DNA of 26,026 nt from CAZEAC01 sp964510065 (GCA_964510065.1 CAZEAC010000059.1:1-26026); one strand, 5' to 3'; numbered from the stretch's first letter, positions 1 to 8,578 are shown. Notes: generated from the letters alone by a model not told the origin. A program made the numbers and translations.

Positions 1-1
1 T

Positions 2-412
2 ATCGAGCTCTCGAGCGCTATTCCGCAAATCTCGTCAGACGAAGAAGGCGCCCTGCAAAAGGCCGCCGAATATTGTGTCCGCCATTTTCCAGAGGCGACA
101 CGCGAGATATTTTTAAAGGCAGGCGCTCAACTCGATCTCGATGAACTGGGGACCGCCGTTCAACAAACCGGAAATCATAGCCTGCTGGAAGAGATTGTCC
201 AGGGTGGAATGCGAGTTTGGCGTAATAACATATTTCACGCGGTGTATGATAACGACGAGGCCGCCCTACGCATTCTTCTTCGCGGTCAAGGCGCTTCAGC
301 TGCTGCGGCCGCATATTTGACTGGTTTCGATTTCGAAAACTACACGAATGAATTCAAGTCCGCACGAGCCGGCCTTCGCGCGTTAGTCAAAAAGGCGGCA
401 ACGCCAACTTGA
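2..412 (+). CDS. Partial ankyrin-like repeat protein, C-terminal end
   Basis: The reading frame is open from base 2 to a TGA at 410-412 and has no start inside the window, so the gene begins upstream; about 136 residues are visible. The sequence has helix pairs spaced roughly 30 residues apart (AEYCVRHFPEATREIFLKAG, then SLLEEIVQGG, then EAALRILLRGQGA), which is the rhythm of ankyrin repeats, but the usual conserved TPLH-type cores are missing. It is therefore a degenerate ankyrin-like solenoid at best. An alanine-rich segment (ASAAAAAYL) and a basic tail (LRALVKKAATPT) follow. Ankyrin proteins bind other proteins; no partner or catalytic residue is visible. An ATG exists at 209, but open homologous-looking sequence continues upstream of it, so that is not taken as the start. 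Confidence 0.55.
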   Translation: MELSSAIPQISSDEEGALQKAAEYCVRHFPEATREIFLKAGAQLDLDELGTAVQQTGNHSLLEEIVQGGMRVWRNNIFHAVYDNDEAALRILLRGQGASAAAAAYLTGFDFENYTNEFKSARAGLRALVKKAATPT

Positions 413-492
413 TTCAAGTTACTCGCTTCCGAACTTGCTCGGTCAAGATTTCTGCAGCGCTTGACCAAGCGCATCAATGAACCCAAGTAATT

Positions 493-520
493 CCCAAGTA
501 ATTCCCTCGGAGACCGCGCG
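493..520 (+). repeat. Dispersed 28-bp repeat, copy 1
   Basis: The 28 bases here are identical to 1829-1856. The core AATTCCCTCGGAGACCGCGC lies at 500-519. Just upstream, CCCAAGTAATT at 482-492 duplicates the first 11 bases of the copy (493-503), so this copy has a partial tandem extension. With copies 2 and 3 it brackets the methyltransferase-like gene. Confidence 0.8.
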
Positions 521-993
521 GAAGTAATAGGATTTATAATTGTACAGCGCAAGGAGCATGGAACCATTCGCGGGGCGAATCGTTGGGCGATTCGTTGGAC
601 ACTCAAACTTGGACTGAGTAGATCCTCTTTAATTCGAAGTAGTTAGCTTAATCATGACTTTGGGTGTCCAAATGATCGCACTGCTGCATTTCGTCATATG
701 GAAAATTTTCACCGGGCGGGAGAACTTATCACTTTTGCTTAAACTTACTGCCGAAAGAAAGCGATCCGATGAAGCATGGAATTCGTATGTCTCAAATATT
801 ATCCTGGATCAGGATTTCATCCCGCAATCCCGTCGAACGGGTCAAGTACTTGCCATCCATGCCCGCCCACTTCGGTAACATGATTTATGAGGCAACGGCC
901 CCACTGAAAATTATCGATTCCTTTCGCTTCGGTGACCCTGTTTGTGATGCTAATCGCTCATTTCGGCCGCTACCCTAAGACCCGGGCATGCTG

Positions 994-999
994 TATACT
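994..999 (+). promoter_or_regulatory. Possible -10 box for the methyltransferase-like gene
   Basis: TATACT, preceded directly by TG, lies 31 bases before the ATG at 1030. No good -35 box is seen at the expected distance. This is a motif match only. Confidence 0.2.
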
Positions 1000-1029
1000 C
1001 CTGCGGCCTCATTTTCCGCATGAAGTCAG

Positions 1030-1821
1030 ATGTTATTCGGCGATGTCATTCGAAGGCTTTTCTCCGCAGATCCGCGCACCAGTGTGGCGCCAGAATATCC
1101 TTTCCTCGATGCGGCGCTTCCCGCGATCCCGAAAGACTTAGTTGCGTTGATTCAAAGAACGGAAAGCAGGAAGTTATTCCAAGACCAGGCGTCGGGCGGA
1201 GCCTTCTGGGCAGAAACTCTGATACGGGTCCCCGCGCTCGAGCCGGTGCTTCGCGAAGCCCTGGTGGGCGCCACGGTGCTCGATCTCGGTGCCGGTCCGA
1301 AGTGGAGGGATATGTACGAGCTCTGTAGGCGACAGGGGGCTCGGCAGTACGTAGCAATCGACAGGTTTATGTACCGCGGGCGCGGCGAAGTTTGTCACGG
1401 AGTCCGGCTAGTGGAGCGTCAGGACGCTGAGGACTGCGGCTTCGTAGTGCTCGATGGCGACATGCTTACGTTGCTCTCGCAGACTCGCACGGCTTCCTGC
1501 GCCGTTACCATGAACAGTATTGACCGGGCAATTATAGAGAATCCTCAGTATCACTCCGCAGTGGCCCAGGAAATCGAAAGAGTTGTCGCGCCGGAAAGAG
1601 CGGCGTTTGGAACCATATGCGAAGCCCTATCCCGTCTCTCGGCGGGCACTTCAATTCCGCCTGCCCAAGATTTCTCCAGGACCCCCAATGCGACCGCGCA
1701 GATCATTAACGACGCGGAAGGTATGTCGGCGATGCTGGTGCCACGCGGCTTGAATCCGAAGTGGATCGAGCATGCGCCCCCATCCCTGCCGTACGAACGC
1801 CTGCTCGTACGAAAGTCGTGA
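1030..1821 (+). CDS. Class I SAM-dependent methyltransferase-like protein
   Basis: The 263-residue protein carries a typical SAM-binding motif I at about residues 83-89 (VLDLGAG), followed about 25 residues later by the acidic residue ending beta-2 (YVAIDRF), as in class I methyltransferases; VVLDGDML may be motif III. After this the chain (SCAVTMNSIDRAIIENPQYHSAVAQEI...) resembles the region where small-molecule methyltransferases place the post-motif III strand. The C-terminus ends in YERLLVRKS, a plausible last beta strand. The substrate is unknown. The gene stands alone, with no clear Shine-Dalgarno sequence, and copies of one short repeat lie on both sides (493-520; 1829-1856 and 1866-1884). 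The fold assignment is reasonable; the activity is inference. Confidence 0.7.
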   Translation: MLFGDVIRRLFSADPRTSVAPEYPFLDAALPAIPKDLVALIQRTESRKLFQDQASGGAFWAETLIRVPALEPVLREALVGATVLDLGAGPKWRDMYELCRRQGARQYVAIDRFMYRGRGEVCHGVRLVERQDAEDCGFVVLDGDMLTLLSQTRTASCAVTMNSIDRAIIENPQYHSAVAQEIERVVAPERAAFGTICEALSRLSAGTSIPPAQDFSRTPNATAQIINDAEGMSAMLVPRGLNPKWIEHAPPSLPYERLLVRKS

Positions 1822-1828
1822 AAATCAC

Positions 1829-1856
1829 CCCAAGTAATTCCCTCGGAGACCGCGCG
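1829..1856 (+). repeat. Dispersed 28-bp repeat, copy 2
   Basis: Identical over 28 bases to 493-520, beginning 7 bases after the methyltransferase-like stop codon. The core AATTCCCTCGGAGACCGCGC is at 1836-1855. Confidence 0.8.
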
Positions 1857-1865
1857 CTTTTGCAT

Positions 1866-1884
1866 ATTCCCTCGGAGACCGCGC
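1866..1884 (+). repeat. Dispersed repeat, copy 3 (partial)
   Basis: ATTCCCTCGGAGACCGCGC repeats 19 bases of the core in the same orientation, only 9 bases after copy 2 ends. The flanking part of the 28-bp unit is not conserved here. Confidence 0.75.
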
Positions 1885-1930
1885 AAGTACTGATTTCATT
1901 ATGGAATTCACTTCTACGCGCGCTCTCTGA

Positions 1931-1958
1931 GCGAAACGGCCTCGGCGAAACGGCCTCG
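1931..1958 (+). repeat. Perfect 14-bp tandem duplication
   Basis: GCGAAACGGCCTCG occurs twice head to tail (1931-1944 and 1945-1958) in the non-coding gap ahead of the first beta-helix gene. It looks like a recent slippage duplication. Confidence 0.8.
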
Positions 1959-2117
1959 CGCAAGGCGCATGCCAGAGACACGGCAGGCAAGGCAAATGAT
2001 TTCAGCAATTAAGAAAACGGGGGGTGCAATCCATTGACGCTTGTATCGTATGTAGGTGTCTCCCCAAGCTCAGGTGAAAGGGTGACAGCTTCAGCGTTAC
2101 CCCTTACAATATTAGTA

Positions 2118-3839
2118 ATGCGGCGTTGTCAAAATATAAGTGGAATTTGCGTGTCAATTCGCCGCATATGTGCGGTTGCTGCCTGGGTGCTGTTTTTCGG
2201 AGTACTTTCTCCCTTCAACAGTAGTTCAAGCGCACAACCCCTTCCTGGATCAGCGGTGGTGCCCGATTCGCGGCGTATTGATTGGCAGCTCGGCACCAAT
2301 GTGGGAGTGCGCGGCGGCATCCCCACTAACCGCACAGTGCACTGTGCGACACTTGATGCGACGGCGAGCGCCGATCAAATTAACTCGGCCCTCGCCACCT
2401 GCCCCGCGGGACAGGTTGTAAAACTTGGAGCGGGCACTTTTATTATTAGTAAGAGTTTAAAAATCCCCTCCAATGTTACGCTTCGCGGATCAGGCGTGGG
2501 AGCAACCAAACTTAATTTAAAAACCAGCTCTTTTCTAAGTATCACCGGGGGCGGGTCACCGAGCGCGCCTGGAACAATAAATGACGGGTACGTCAAAGGT
2601 AGTACTTTGCTGACCATAACAAGCACTCCATCACTCGCTGCGGGAGATTTTATCGCCATATATCAAGACGATGAAGAATGGGTATACAAACCCCATGGCG
2701 GAGATAACCATATTTACTCCCTCTATCGAGTAGAGTCGGTGAAAGATTCCGCTATCACCATATGGCCAAAGTTAGTCTACGCTGGTGCCGGCAAAAATCC
2801 TAAGTTCGCTAAGATAAGCCAGCCGCTTGTCGATAGCGCGGGAATCGAAGAACTGAGCCTGTACCCGGAATCCGATGTGGATTATCCAATCTACATCGGC
2901 GGCGCCTATCAAAGCTGGGTGCGCAACGTTTCAATACACTCGATCCCCAATATTGGCGTCTATATTTTTCAGTCTCTCGGAGTAGAAATCGCACATGTCG
3001 ATGTTTTGGGCTCGCAGTCAACGGGCGACGGGTACGGTATCGTTCTCGATAGCCAGACCAAAGGCAATACCGCAGTTGCGATTTACAATTGCATTCTCGA
3101 CGGTCTCTTTCATGGCATCATGTCGAGCGGCCAGCAAGGATCAGTCTTCGCCTACAATTACACGTTGAACGAGCATGCCCAAAATGGCACACAAACCCAG
3201 ACGGCCGGATTTAACGCATCGCACAGCCCCGAAGGAATGATGTCGCTCTGGGAAGGGAACTTCGGCAATTTCATGACCTCAGACTACATCCACGGCGGCG
3301 CGGCATACCAAACTGTATGGCGTTCACGCTTCACAGGGATCAATAACTATTTTAATCTTTCTAAAAACGCAATGTTCTCTCTGACCCGGGGCAGTTATTA
3401 CTGGAATATCGTCGGTAACATACTGGGAGATAGCTGGGCTACAAACCATGCAAAGTATAAATATGAGTTTACTGCGACGGAGTGGGATGCCGCACCAAGC
3501 GCCGACTTTGGCGGCATCTACATGTTGGGATATGTCGGCTATCAGCAGCCGCTTGATCCCTTGGTAAAGAGCAGCGCACTTCGTTACTTTAATTACGACT
3601 ACTGGCATCAGGCATTGATAAATGAGACGCCTGGAATCTCGGGCAATGTTGATCCGTCGCTCGCCTGGCCAACCAAGCCATCGTGGTTTGGCGACCGACC
3701 TTGGCCGCCATTTGATCCCAACAACCCTGCTGAAGCTGTGCGCGCGGCAATTCCGGCGGGCTACCGTTACGAGTTTGGCCGCGATCCGCCGCAGGACAAT
3801 GTCGCCCCACGCGCCCCACATGAGTTGCGGGTTAATTAA
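2118..3839 (+). CDS. Secreted right-handed beta-helix (pectate-lyase-like) protein 1
   Basis: The protein is about 573 residues from the ATG at 2118. The frame is open further upstream to a TTG at 2034, but that adds an implausible leader. A GTG at 2151 with an AAGTGGA sequence 6 bases before it gives an even more typical signal peptide. The hydrophobic core is AVAAWVLFFGVLSPF, with likely cleavage near SSSSAQ. After it comes PDSRRIDWQ, then the hallmark first turn of the pectate-lyase-3/beta-helix family: ADQINSALATCPAGQVVKLG, FIISKSLKIPSNVTLRGSG, followed by repeated strands with Asn ladders (NVSIHSIPNIGVYIFQS, AIYNCILDGLFHG). Such proteins are exported polysaccharide lyases, hydrolases or binding proteins; catalytic residues cannot be assigned. 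It is paralogous to the gene at 9870 (shared RRI-W start, TCPA-G-V, and a WPPFDP / WPPIGP element near the end). The C-terminus APRAPHELRVN looks like the first strand of an Fn3 domain that goes no further. Confidence 0.85.
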   Translation: MRRCQNISGICVSIRRICAVAAWVLFFGVLSPFNSSSSAQPLPGSAVVPDSRRIDWQLGTNVGVRGGIPTNRTVHCATLDATASADQINSALATCPAGQVVKLGAGTFIISKSLKIPSNVTLRGSGVGATKLNLKTSSFLSITGGGSPSAPGTINDGYVKGSTLLTITSTPSLAAGDFIAIYQDDEEWVYKPHGGDNHIYSLYRVESVKDSAITIWPKLVYAGAGKNPKFAKISQPLVDSAGIEELSLYPESDVDYPIYIGGAYQSWVRNVSIHSIPNIGVYIFQSLGVEIAHVDVLGSQSTGDGYGIVLDSQTKGNTAVAIYNCILDGLFHGIMSSGQQGSVFAYNYTLNEHAQNGTQTQTAGFNASHSPEGMMSLWEGNFGNFMTSDYIHGGAAYQTVWRSRFTGINNYFNLSKNAMFSLTRGSYYWNIVGNILGDSWATNHAKYKYEFTATEWDAAPSADFGGIYMLGYVGYQQPLDPLVKSSALRYFNYDYWHQALINETPGISGNVDPSLAWPTKPSWFGDRPWPPFDPNNPAEAVRAAIPAGYRYEFGRDPPQDNVAPRAPHELRVN

Positions 3840-3992
3840 CGATTCAGCTACCGCAACGATAGCAGTGCTGGTCAGAACTAGGCTCGAGCGCTTGCGGATC
3901 CGCTATCGACATTTTTCTGCCTATCGCCATGTAGACCTGATCCCGAGATAAGGCTTTGTGCCACCATAAACAATTCAAGTAAAGTGCGACCC

Positions 3993-4252
3993 ATGGACGC
4001 CTATCTCCACGACATTTCGCCTTTTGCCTTGCAGTTTACAGAAACAAAGGGAATTCGATGGTACGGCCTTAGCTATCTCGCAGGCTTTATTGTCCAAGTT
4101 ACCTGCTGATTGTGTGGCTCTCCAAACGAAATCTATCACCGCTTAAAATCGCGCTCGCAGGAGATTTTGTGTTTTCTGCAGAGGAATTTACTTGTGTCAT
4201 CTGGCACACCACTCTCGAGGGGGATTGCCACTCCTTCTTGCGGATAAAATAA
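3993..4252 (+). pseudogene. lgt: Decayed lgt (prolipoprotein diacylglyceryl transferase) N-terminal fragment
   Basis: From the ATG at 3993 the frame reads MDAYLHDISPFALQF and then GIRWYGLSYLAGF, a clear match to the N-terminus of Lgt, which attaches diacylglycerol to lipoprotein precursors in the inner membrane. That frame ends at a TGA (4107-4109). The homology resumes in another frame from about 4100: YLLIVWLSKRNLSPLKIA and GDFVF, as in the next part of Lgt, and stops being recognisable near 4175; this second frame ends at TAA 4250-4252. So at least one frameshift is present and roughly the last three quarters of a normal protein of about 260-300 residues is missing. The Lgt catalytic and phosphatidylglycerol-binding segments are absent. 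The fragment cannot be functional; a second, intact lgt would be expected elsewhere. Confidence 0.8.
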
Positions 4253-4293
4253 TGTGCTCACAAGTTCTGCTATGCGGAGTAGAGTCAGGCGAC

Positions 4294-7200
4294 TCACAAC
4301 AGCTTCGGAATCTCTCCGCGCGGCGCAGACTCTCGTAACCGCGCAGCTTTCATCTTAAATAGGCCATCAGCAATATGTATACCGAACCAGATAGTCCGTG
4401 GGAACTGATACACATTCCCTACATATCCCGAAAAAGCGAGTAGCTGATCGTATTCTTTGCGCCCTTGAATATCTATCAATGTCTCATATGCAGCCCCTGC
4501 TGCTTTCACGATATTTTCAGCGACGCCTCGAGCCTGGGGGTCTTTGGTAAAACGGTCACTATGAAAAACGGTGTAAATGATGTCTCGGCTCGTGGTTATT
4601 TGTTCCGGGGTCGCGTCACGTGGCACCCCTAATGCTACGTAATAGTTTTCAATCGGGGTTCCATCAATCTTATTGCGAAGCTTCACATGTTGCTTCATCT
4701 CCTTTAGGTAGGCGTGAAACGTCTGCCGTACAAGGAGCATGCGCTGTTCATTTCGCTCGAGTTCTTCGATATGTTGTCGTATTTCCTTATGCTGCAGGGC
4801 CGATTCAAGTCCCACGGGGTTTAGATCGGGCACGGAGCGAAGTGTTGCGAGAATCCGCTCCTTTCCGAGCATCGAAAAAACTGCACTCCGCACCTCGCTC
4901 TTTACATGCTCGCGCTTCAGGAAATCAGCGACGGAATATTTTCCATCCTTCACGAAAAATGCCGATACGACTTCTTCCGCAAGTTCGCGAGAAGCCTCCA
5001 ACAGCGGCGAAAGCGCGCCCATGTTTCTCTCGCCGGCTTCAAATTCGATAGTAAATAATTTCAATACCAGTGCCCGATCTACAACGCCACGATCAACAAG
5101 GCCGGCCGCGAATCTGTGCGCAAATTCAAGGCGCAAAGGATAATCTTCAGAATGCGAATCCCCGAGTAGCTCAAGCACCGATTCGCTCATTTGATGCAGA
5201 GCTTCCTGCGAAGCCCATTTCAGGAAGTAATGAAGGCATGCACGATCGGTACGTAATTCGATATCCACGCGTACCACTTCCGGATCTTGAACTGCAATTT
5301 TCGGCAATCGCGTACGGAGCCGTTGAGTAGCCGCATCAAGAAGGATTAAAGGCTGCGCACTCTGAAACGCTTCATAGTGAGCGTCCCTCCGCATATTGAG
5401 AAAGGCAAGAAGAGTTACTGGCTGCGACAGAGCCACCGGATCGTTCGTCTGGCACTTGATCGAATCAGACATGGCTTTTTCGAAAGAAGTCGTGAAGAAT
5501 CTAGAGATCTTGTCATCATCAAAATAAGGAACAATATATCCGACCTTGCGCACGGCACTCTCAACGACCGATCTCACAGCTTTACTTTCTTCTGTGGCTG
5601 CGGTGATTTTTTGAGAAAATTGCTCAATTGCAAGAAAGATATTCCGAAGTTTCTCCGGCTGCGCCGTATCAATTTCTTTCGCAAACAGGTCTACTAAAAC
5701 ACCATTCGCGGAGAGCTCCTGGCCAATCGCGCCGAGAAAGCGTACGCGCGAGCCGAACTCCATTCTCATAAATACTTTCTCAGTATCTCGAAAACTGATC
5801 GTGTCATCTCGCAGCCAGCGAAGAAAGGAAATCGCGAGGAGAGAGTTTTTTAATTCTTCAACATCAAAGCCATAAGCTCCGCGACGGTCTCCCATCCAGT
5901 GAACTCCTCGCACATACTTATCCACCATCGAGGGATGGGTCGCAACGGATTCTCTAAGACTATGCCCCTTAAGCTCAAGCCGAAGTTCATCAGCGCTCAT
6001 TACCTGAAGCAACTCGCTCAAACGCTTTAACGCGGCTGTGTCGTTATAACGAAAGAACGAGAGCACCGGCGGCCAGCAACGTGCAATGTGGTGTGCGACC
6101 CTATCATTACAAGCTAATAGGCTTGCGAGTTTCTTCACTTCAACGTCACGTACCAACATCGAGTCGCTTTTAGCCGCGCGAACCAGCGCGGAAACCTCGA
6201 CGCCATGCACGCGTGCGATCTCAGGTAGCCACCCTCGGTCAAGCGCAGCAAGGAGGTCTGTTTTCAGCTGCGCTAGTACTTCGGCTCGCCGATTAAGCTG
6301 CCCGATGCGCTCTTGATACTCCTTTACCAGCGCCAGCGCTTCTTTCCGATCTAATGTCGCCTGCGAGTTCGTTACCGAACGATACTGGGAATGTCCCCAA
6401 TCATATCTTTCAAAGCCTGGACAAAAAATCATAACAAGCATATCCATTCTTGTCTTGACCGAATCGGTATGCTCCAGTGCGGAAACTACTTTTGCGAGCG
6501 CACTTGAATCTGCCGCGCCAAAGACCTCCCTTGCGAACTCAGCCCGCGCATCCGCTGGAAATAAGTACCGCTCCCTCTTTCCTTTCGGACGTAGTCGTAG
6601 CTCTTTCGACAAATAGCCTACTCCGAGCTCAAGAATGCGCGCGTTTGCCCTACACCTCGCGATAAGTTCGTCATAGGCACTGAAATCGCGCGCGCAAATA
6701 TCGCCATGTATTGGAAAAGACGACCCTGGCGCACAGGAATGCAGGTAATCACCGAATCGGCAAAGTATTAGGTCTCCTGGCTTTCTTAGAATCGAAATAA
6801 GTTCGTCGCCAGAAATATTGAGTGCGTTAGCAATTTTCTGCATATCGGCTGCATAGAGCCGTGATATCGTGAGCGTCTCCCTTAGCCGCTTTGAAAATCC
6901 CGACGCACCCATTCCACGCGGAACACGAACCGGGATGCTCCCCTCCCCTCGCTTAGGCGCACCAAGGATAATCGCGGTGAGAAGCTCCTCATGACGCATC
7001 TTCCAGCCCGCGGCAACAAGCGTATCCAGACAGTGCTTAAAGCCAAGGTAGCATATACGCGGGCCCCCAGCACTACCGACATGAATTTGCGCAGTAGTAA
7101 GGTAGGCGTTTAGTATGCGCTCCACCATCGGCGCGCCCTGATATATTTCGAGGCTATTTTTCGCAAGTAAACAGAAGTGATCAGAAAGGACCTGAAACTG

Positions 7201-7572
7201 TTCTTGCGTGAGATCACGAAGCTCATGTCGAAGCTTAAACCTCGGCGGAGAATCGCCAAAAACGAAAAGAGATGTCTCGACTTCGCTCCACTCGAATTGA
7301 ATATTGCCTTCGGGAAGCTTCGTGTTGACAAGCAGAAGACTCTGCAGCACGGATCTTTCAGCGCTGGCAAGAGAAAGCTTCTGCTCTTGCGTTTGATCTC
7401 TACCTATCGCGGCTGAAACCGCCTTACCCGTAGAATATCGGATAAGCTCCGAACCAAGCGCCGCGAGAGATATTTCAGGTTCAACATCGAGAACCGGTGC
7501 AGCCGGAAGCCTGCCTCGAACAAGCTCCTCGCGAGCCCTTTTACCCTTTTGCGCTGCGGGATCAAGCGACAT
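4294..7572 (-). CDS. Large unknown protein with C-terminal degenerate J-domain
   Basis: The 1092-residue protein matches no family I recognise over its first 970 residues, which look soluble and mostly helical, without signal peptide or membrane spans. At about residues 976-1045 there is a J-domain-like module: NYYVALGVPRDATPEQI, then a helix, HSDRF, then AAGAAYETLIDIQGRKEYDQ. This follows the DnaJ order (YY-LGV, helix II, loop, helix III with AYE-L-D---R--YD). The invariant HPD of J-proteins, needed to stimulate Hsp70 ATPase, is HSD here (residues 1004-1006). The ATG lies 3 bases after the stop of the 264-residue gene upstream, with GGAG 7 bases before it, so the two are one operon and probably act together. 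A role as a scaffold or Hsp70 adaptor is inference. Confidence 0.75.
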   Translation of the reverse strand: MSLDPAAQKGKRAREELVRGRLPAAPVLDVEPEISLAALGSELIRYSTGKAVSAAIGRDQTQEQKLSLASAERSVLQSLLLVNTKLPEGNIQFEWSEVETSLFVFGDSPPRFKLRHELRDLTQEQFQVLSDHFCLLAKNSLEIYQGAPMVERILNAYLTTAQIHVGSAGGPRICYLGFKHCLDTLVAAGWKMRHEELLTAIILGAPKRGEGSIPVRVPRGMGASGFSKRLRETLTISRLYAADMQKIANALNISGDELISILRKPGDLILCRFGDYLHSCAPGSSFPIHGDICARDFSAYDELIARCRANARILELGVGYLSKELRLRPKGKRERYLFPADARAEFAREVFGAADSSALAKVVSALEHTDSVKTRMDMLVMIFCPGFERYDWGHSQYRSVTNSQATLDRKEALALVKEYQERIGQLNRRAEVLAQLKTDLLAALDRGWLPEIARVHGVEVSALVRAAKSDSMLVRDVEVKKLASLLACNDRVAHHIARCWPPVLSFFRYNDTAALKRLSELLQVMSADELRLELKGHSLRESVATHPSMVDKYVRGVHWMGDRRGAYGFDVEELKNSLLAISFLRWLRDDTISFRDTEKVFMRMEFGSRVRFLGAIGQELSANGVLVDLFAKEIDTAQPEKLRNIFLAIEQFSQKITAATEESKAVRSVVESAVRKVGYIVPYFDDDKISRFFTTSFEKAMSDSIKCQTNDPVALSQPVTLLAFLNMRRDAHYEAFQSAQPLILLDAATQRLRTRLPKIAVQDPEVVRVDIELRTDRACLHYFLKWASQEALHQMSESVLELLGDSHSEDYPLRLEFAHRFAAGLVDRGVVDRALVLKLFTIEFEAGERNMGALSPLLEASRELAEEVVSAFFVKDGKYSVADFLKREHVKSEVRSAVFSMLGKERILATLRSVPDLNPVGLESALQHKEIRQHIEELERNEQRMLLVRQTFHAYLKEMKQHVKLRNKIDGTPIENYYVALGVPRDATPEQITTSRDIIYTVFHSDRFTKDPQARGVAENIVKAAGAAYETLIDIQGRKEYDQLLAFSGYVGNVYQFPRTIWFGIHIADGLFKMKAARLRESAPRGEIPKLL

Positions 7573-7575
7573 GCG

Positions 7576-8370
7576 CTACTCCACTTCAACCTTGTGACCG
7601 CCGTAGATTCGAATGAATTTAAATCTTATTCGATTCGGTCTATCTACTACTCCAAGCTGTTGATTGATCCATTCGTCAAGCTTCTTCGGATCTTCGTTTA
7701 CCGCCTCAGTCATGCTTTCAAAAAGTCCATGCAAATCCCTTCCACATGCGACATAAAGTCTCGCGATGCAATGAAGCGGAATGGTGACTCCGTGATCAAT
7801 TAGTTCATCTCGAAAATTTCGAAGCGCGATTGCGACTTCTCTGGCGCGAACAATCTGCTCCGGTGAAGGACGGGTTACGCCAGTTTTCGGCCTACGGAAC
7901 TCATCCTGCTCATACGGAGGAGAAGAGCAAGGATTAACAATGACTTGAAGCAAACAAGCAATTTCATCGAACTCGCGCTGACTTGACTGAAGCGGCGCGA
8001 CTTCGAATGCGACAATTGATTCGTGCGCGGAAACTTCGGCATTCGCGGCACGCGCAAGAATTAGCGCCGCGCTTATCGGCTTTCTCCCCGAATCTTCATT
8101 CGGCTCATCGAAAAGTCTTCCAGCGGCCTGCTTAGCAGCAAAAAGATCAACTTGGGTGAGTGCGCCTCTCTCGAAGGCGCGAACAACCGAGAGTTGCTCG
8201 CCTGCTTCAATTCCATCCCATCCCGAAACAGCTCTAATTTCTTTGTAAAGCGCGAGCTGACGTTCGCCCGCACTCTCGTCCGAGAAGGCCTGATTCATTG
8301 CCGCGCGTTGCGAAGTCGACGCGAATTCAATTTTAGATTTTTTTTCTCGTTCGGTATCTATCTGACCCAT
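7576..8370 (-). CDS. Unknown protein, first gene of operon with the J-domain-like protein
   Basis: This 264-residue protein is not recognised. It starts with a charged, polar segment (MGQIDTEREKKSKIEF) and has no signal peptide or transmembrane span, so it is probably cytoplasmic. Most of the chain looks helical; a proline-rich linker (NPCSSPPYEQDEF, then TGVTRPSPEQIV) separates two helical halves, and the end RFKFIRIYGGHKVEVE looks like a beta hairpin. An AGAG sequence lies about 8 bases before the ATG. The next gene begins 3 bases after its TAG, which points to coupled translation and a shared complex. It is divergent from the sigma factor gene at 8579; both starts share a 208-bp gap that must carry both promoters. 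No function is proposed. Confidence 0.75.
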   Translation of the reverse strand: MGQIDTEREKKSKIEFASTSQRAAMNQAFSDESAGERQLALYKEIRAVSGWDGIEAGEQLSVVRAFERGALTQVDLFAAKQAAGRLFDEPNEDSGRKPISAALILARAANAEVSAHESIVAFEVAPLQSSQREFDEIACLLQVIVNPCSSPPYEQDEFRRPKTGVTRPSPEQIVRAREVAIALRNFRDELIDHGVTIPLHCIARLYVACGRDLHGLFESMTEAVNEDPKKLDEWINQQLGVVDRPNRIRFKFIRIYGGHKVEVE

Positions 8371-8578
8371 GACGAATCTCTAGTGCAAGTTCTATTGATA
8401 GGCAGCTAAGTCATTGACTGCAGGACGATTATTATACGCGCGCAGCGGAGCTAGGCAAACGCTTCTATCCACACTAACCCCTTCTAATCAGGTCGCAATT
8501 TGCTGGACACGCTTGTTTAAGCCTGGGTTCGGAGTAAAATCTAGGACTTCGAAGTTTTGTCTTTCTCGAAAATTACGC

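Larger units (their letters stand above)
413..1029. other. Gene-poor stretch between ankyrin-like and methyltransferase-like genes
   Basis: No convincing gene lies in these 617 bases. Short open frames (for example 654-878 and 769-978 on the plus strand) overlap each other, have no recognisable domain and no ribosome binding site. The stretch holds one copy of a short dispersed repeat (493-520), a small hairpin with stem CGAATCG at 576-582 pairing with CGATTCG at 588-594 around a TTGGG loop, and a -10-like TATACT at 994-999 ahead of the next gene. It may be decayed coding sequence. Confidence 0.5.

Noticed and set aside
654..1141. Overlapping short plus-strand open frames (654-878, 769-978, 932-1141)
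   Set aside because: They overlap in different frames, lack ribosome binding sites and show no domain or protein-like composition.
493..1884. Short repeats considered as a CRISPR array
   Set aside because: Only two full copies and one partial copy, more than 1.3 kb apart or nearly adjacent, without regular spacers or cas genes.
4294..8370. Two-gene operon read as a toxin-antitoxin or phage defence system
   Set aside because: No nuclease, ATPase, protease or membrane-pore motif is visible, so nothing supports this beyond the unknown content.
8414..8438. TTGACT and TATACG as a sigma-70 promoter for the sigma factor gene
   Set aside because: The two hexamers are only 13 bases apart, too short for a working -35/-10 pair.
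8414..8578. TTG start for the sigma factor, adding 55 residues
   Set aside because: The extra leader (TAGRLLYARSGARQ and on) has no sigma-like or conserved content; the ATG at 8579 gives a natural N-terminus.
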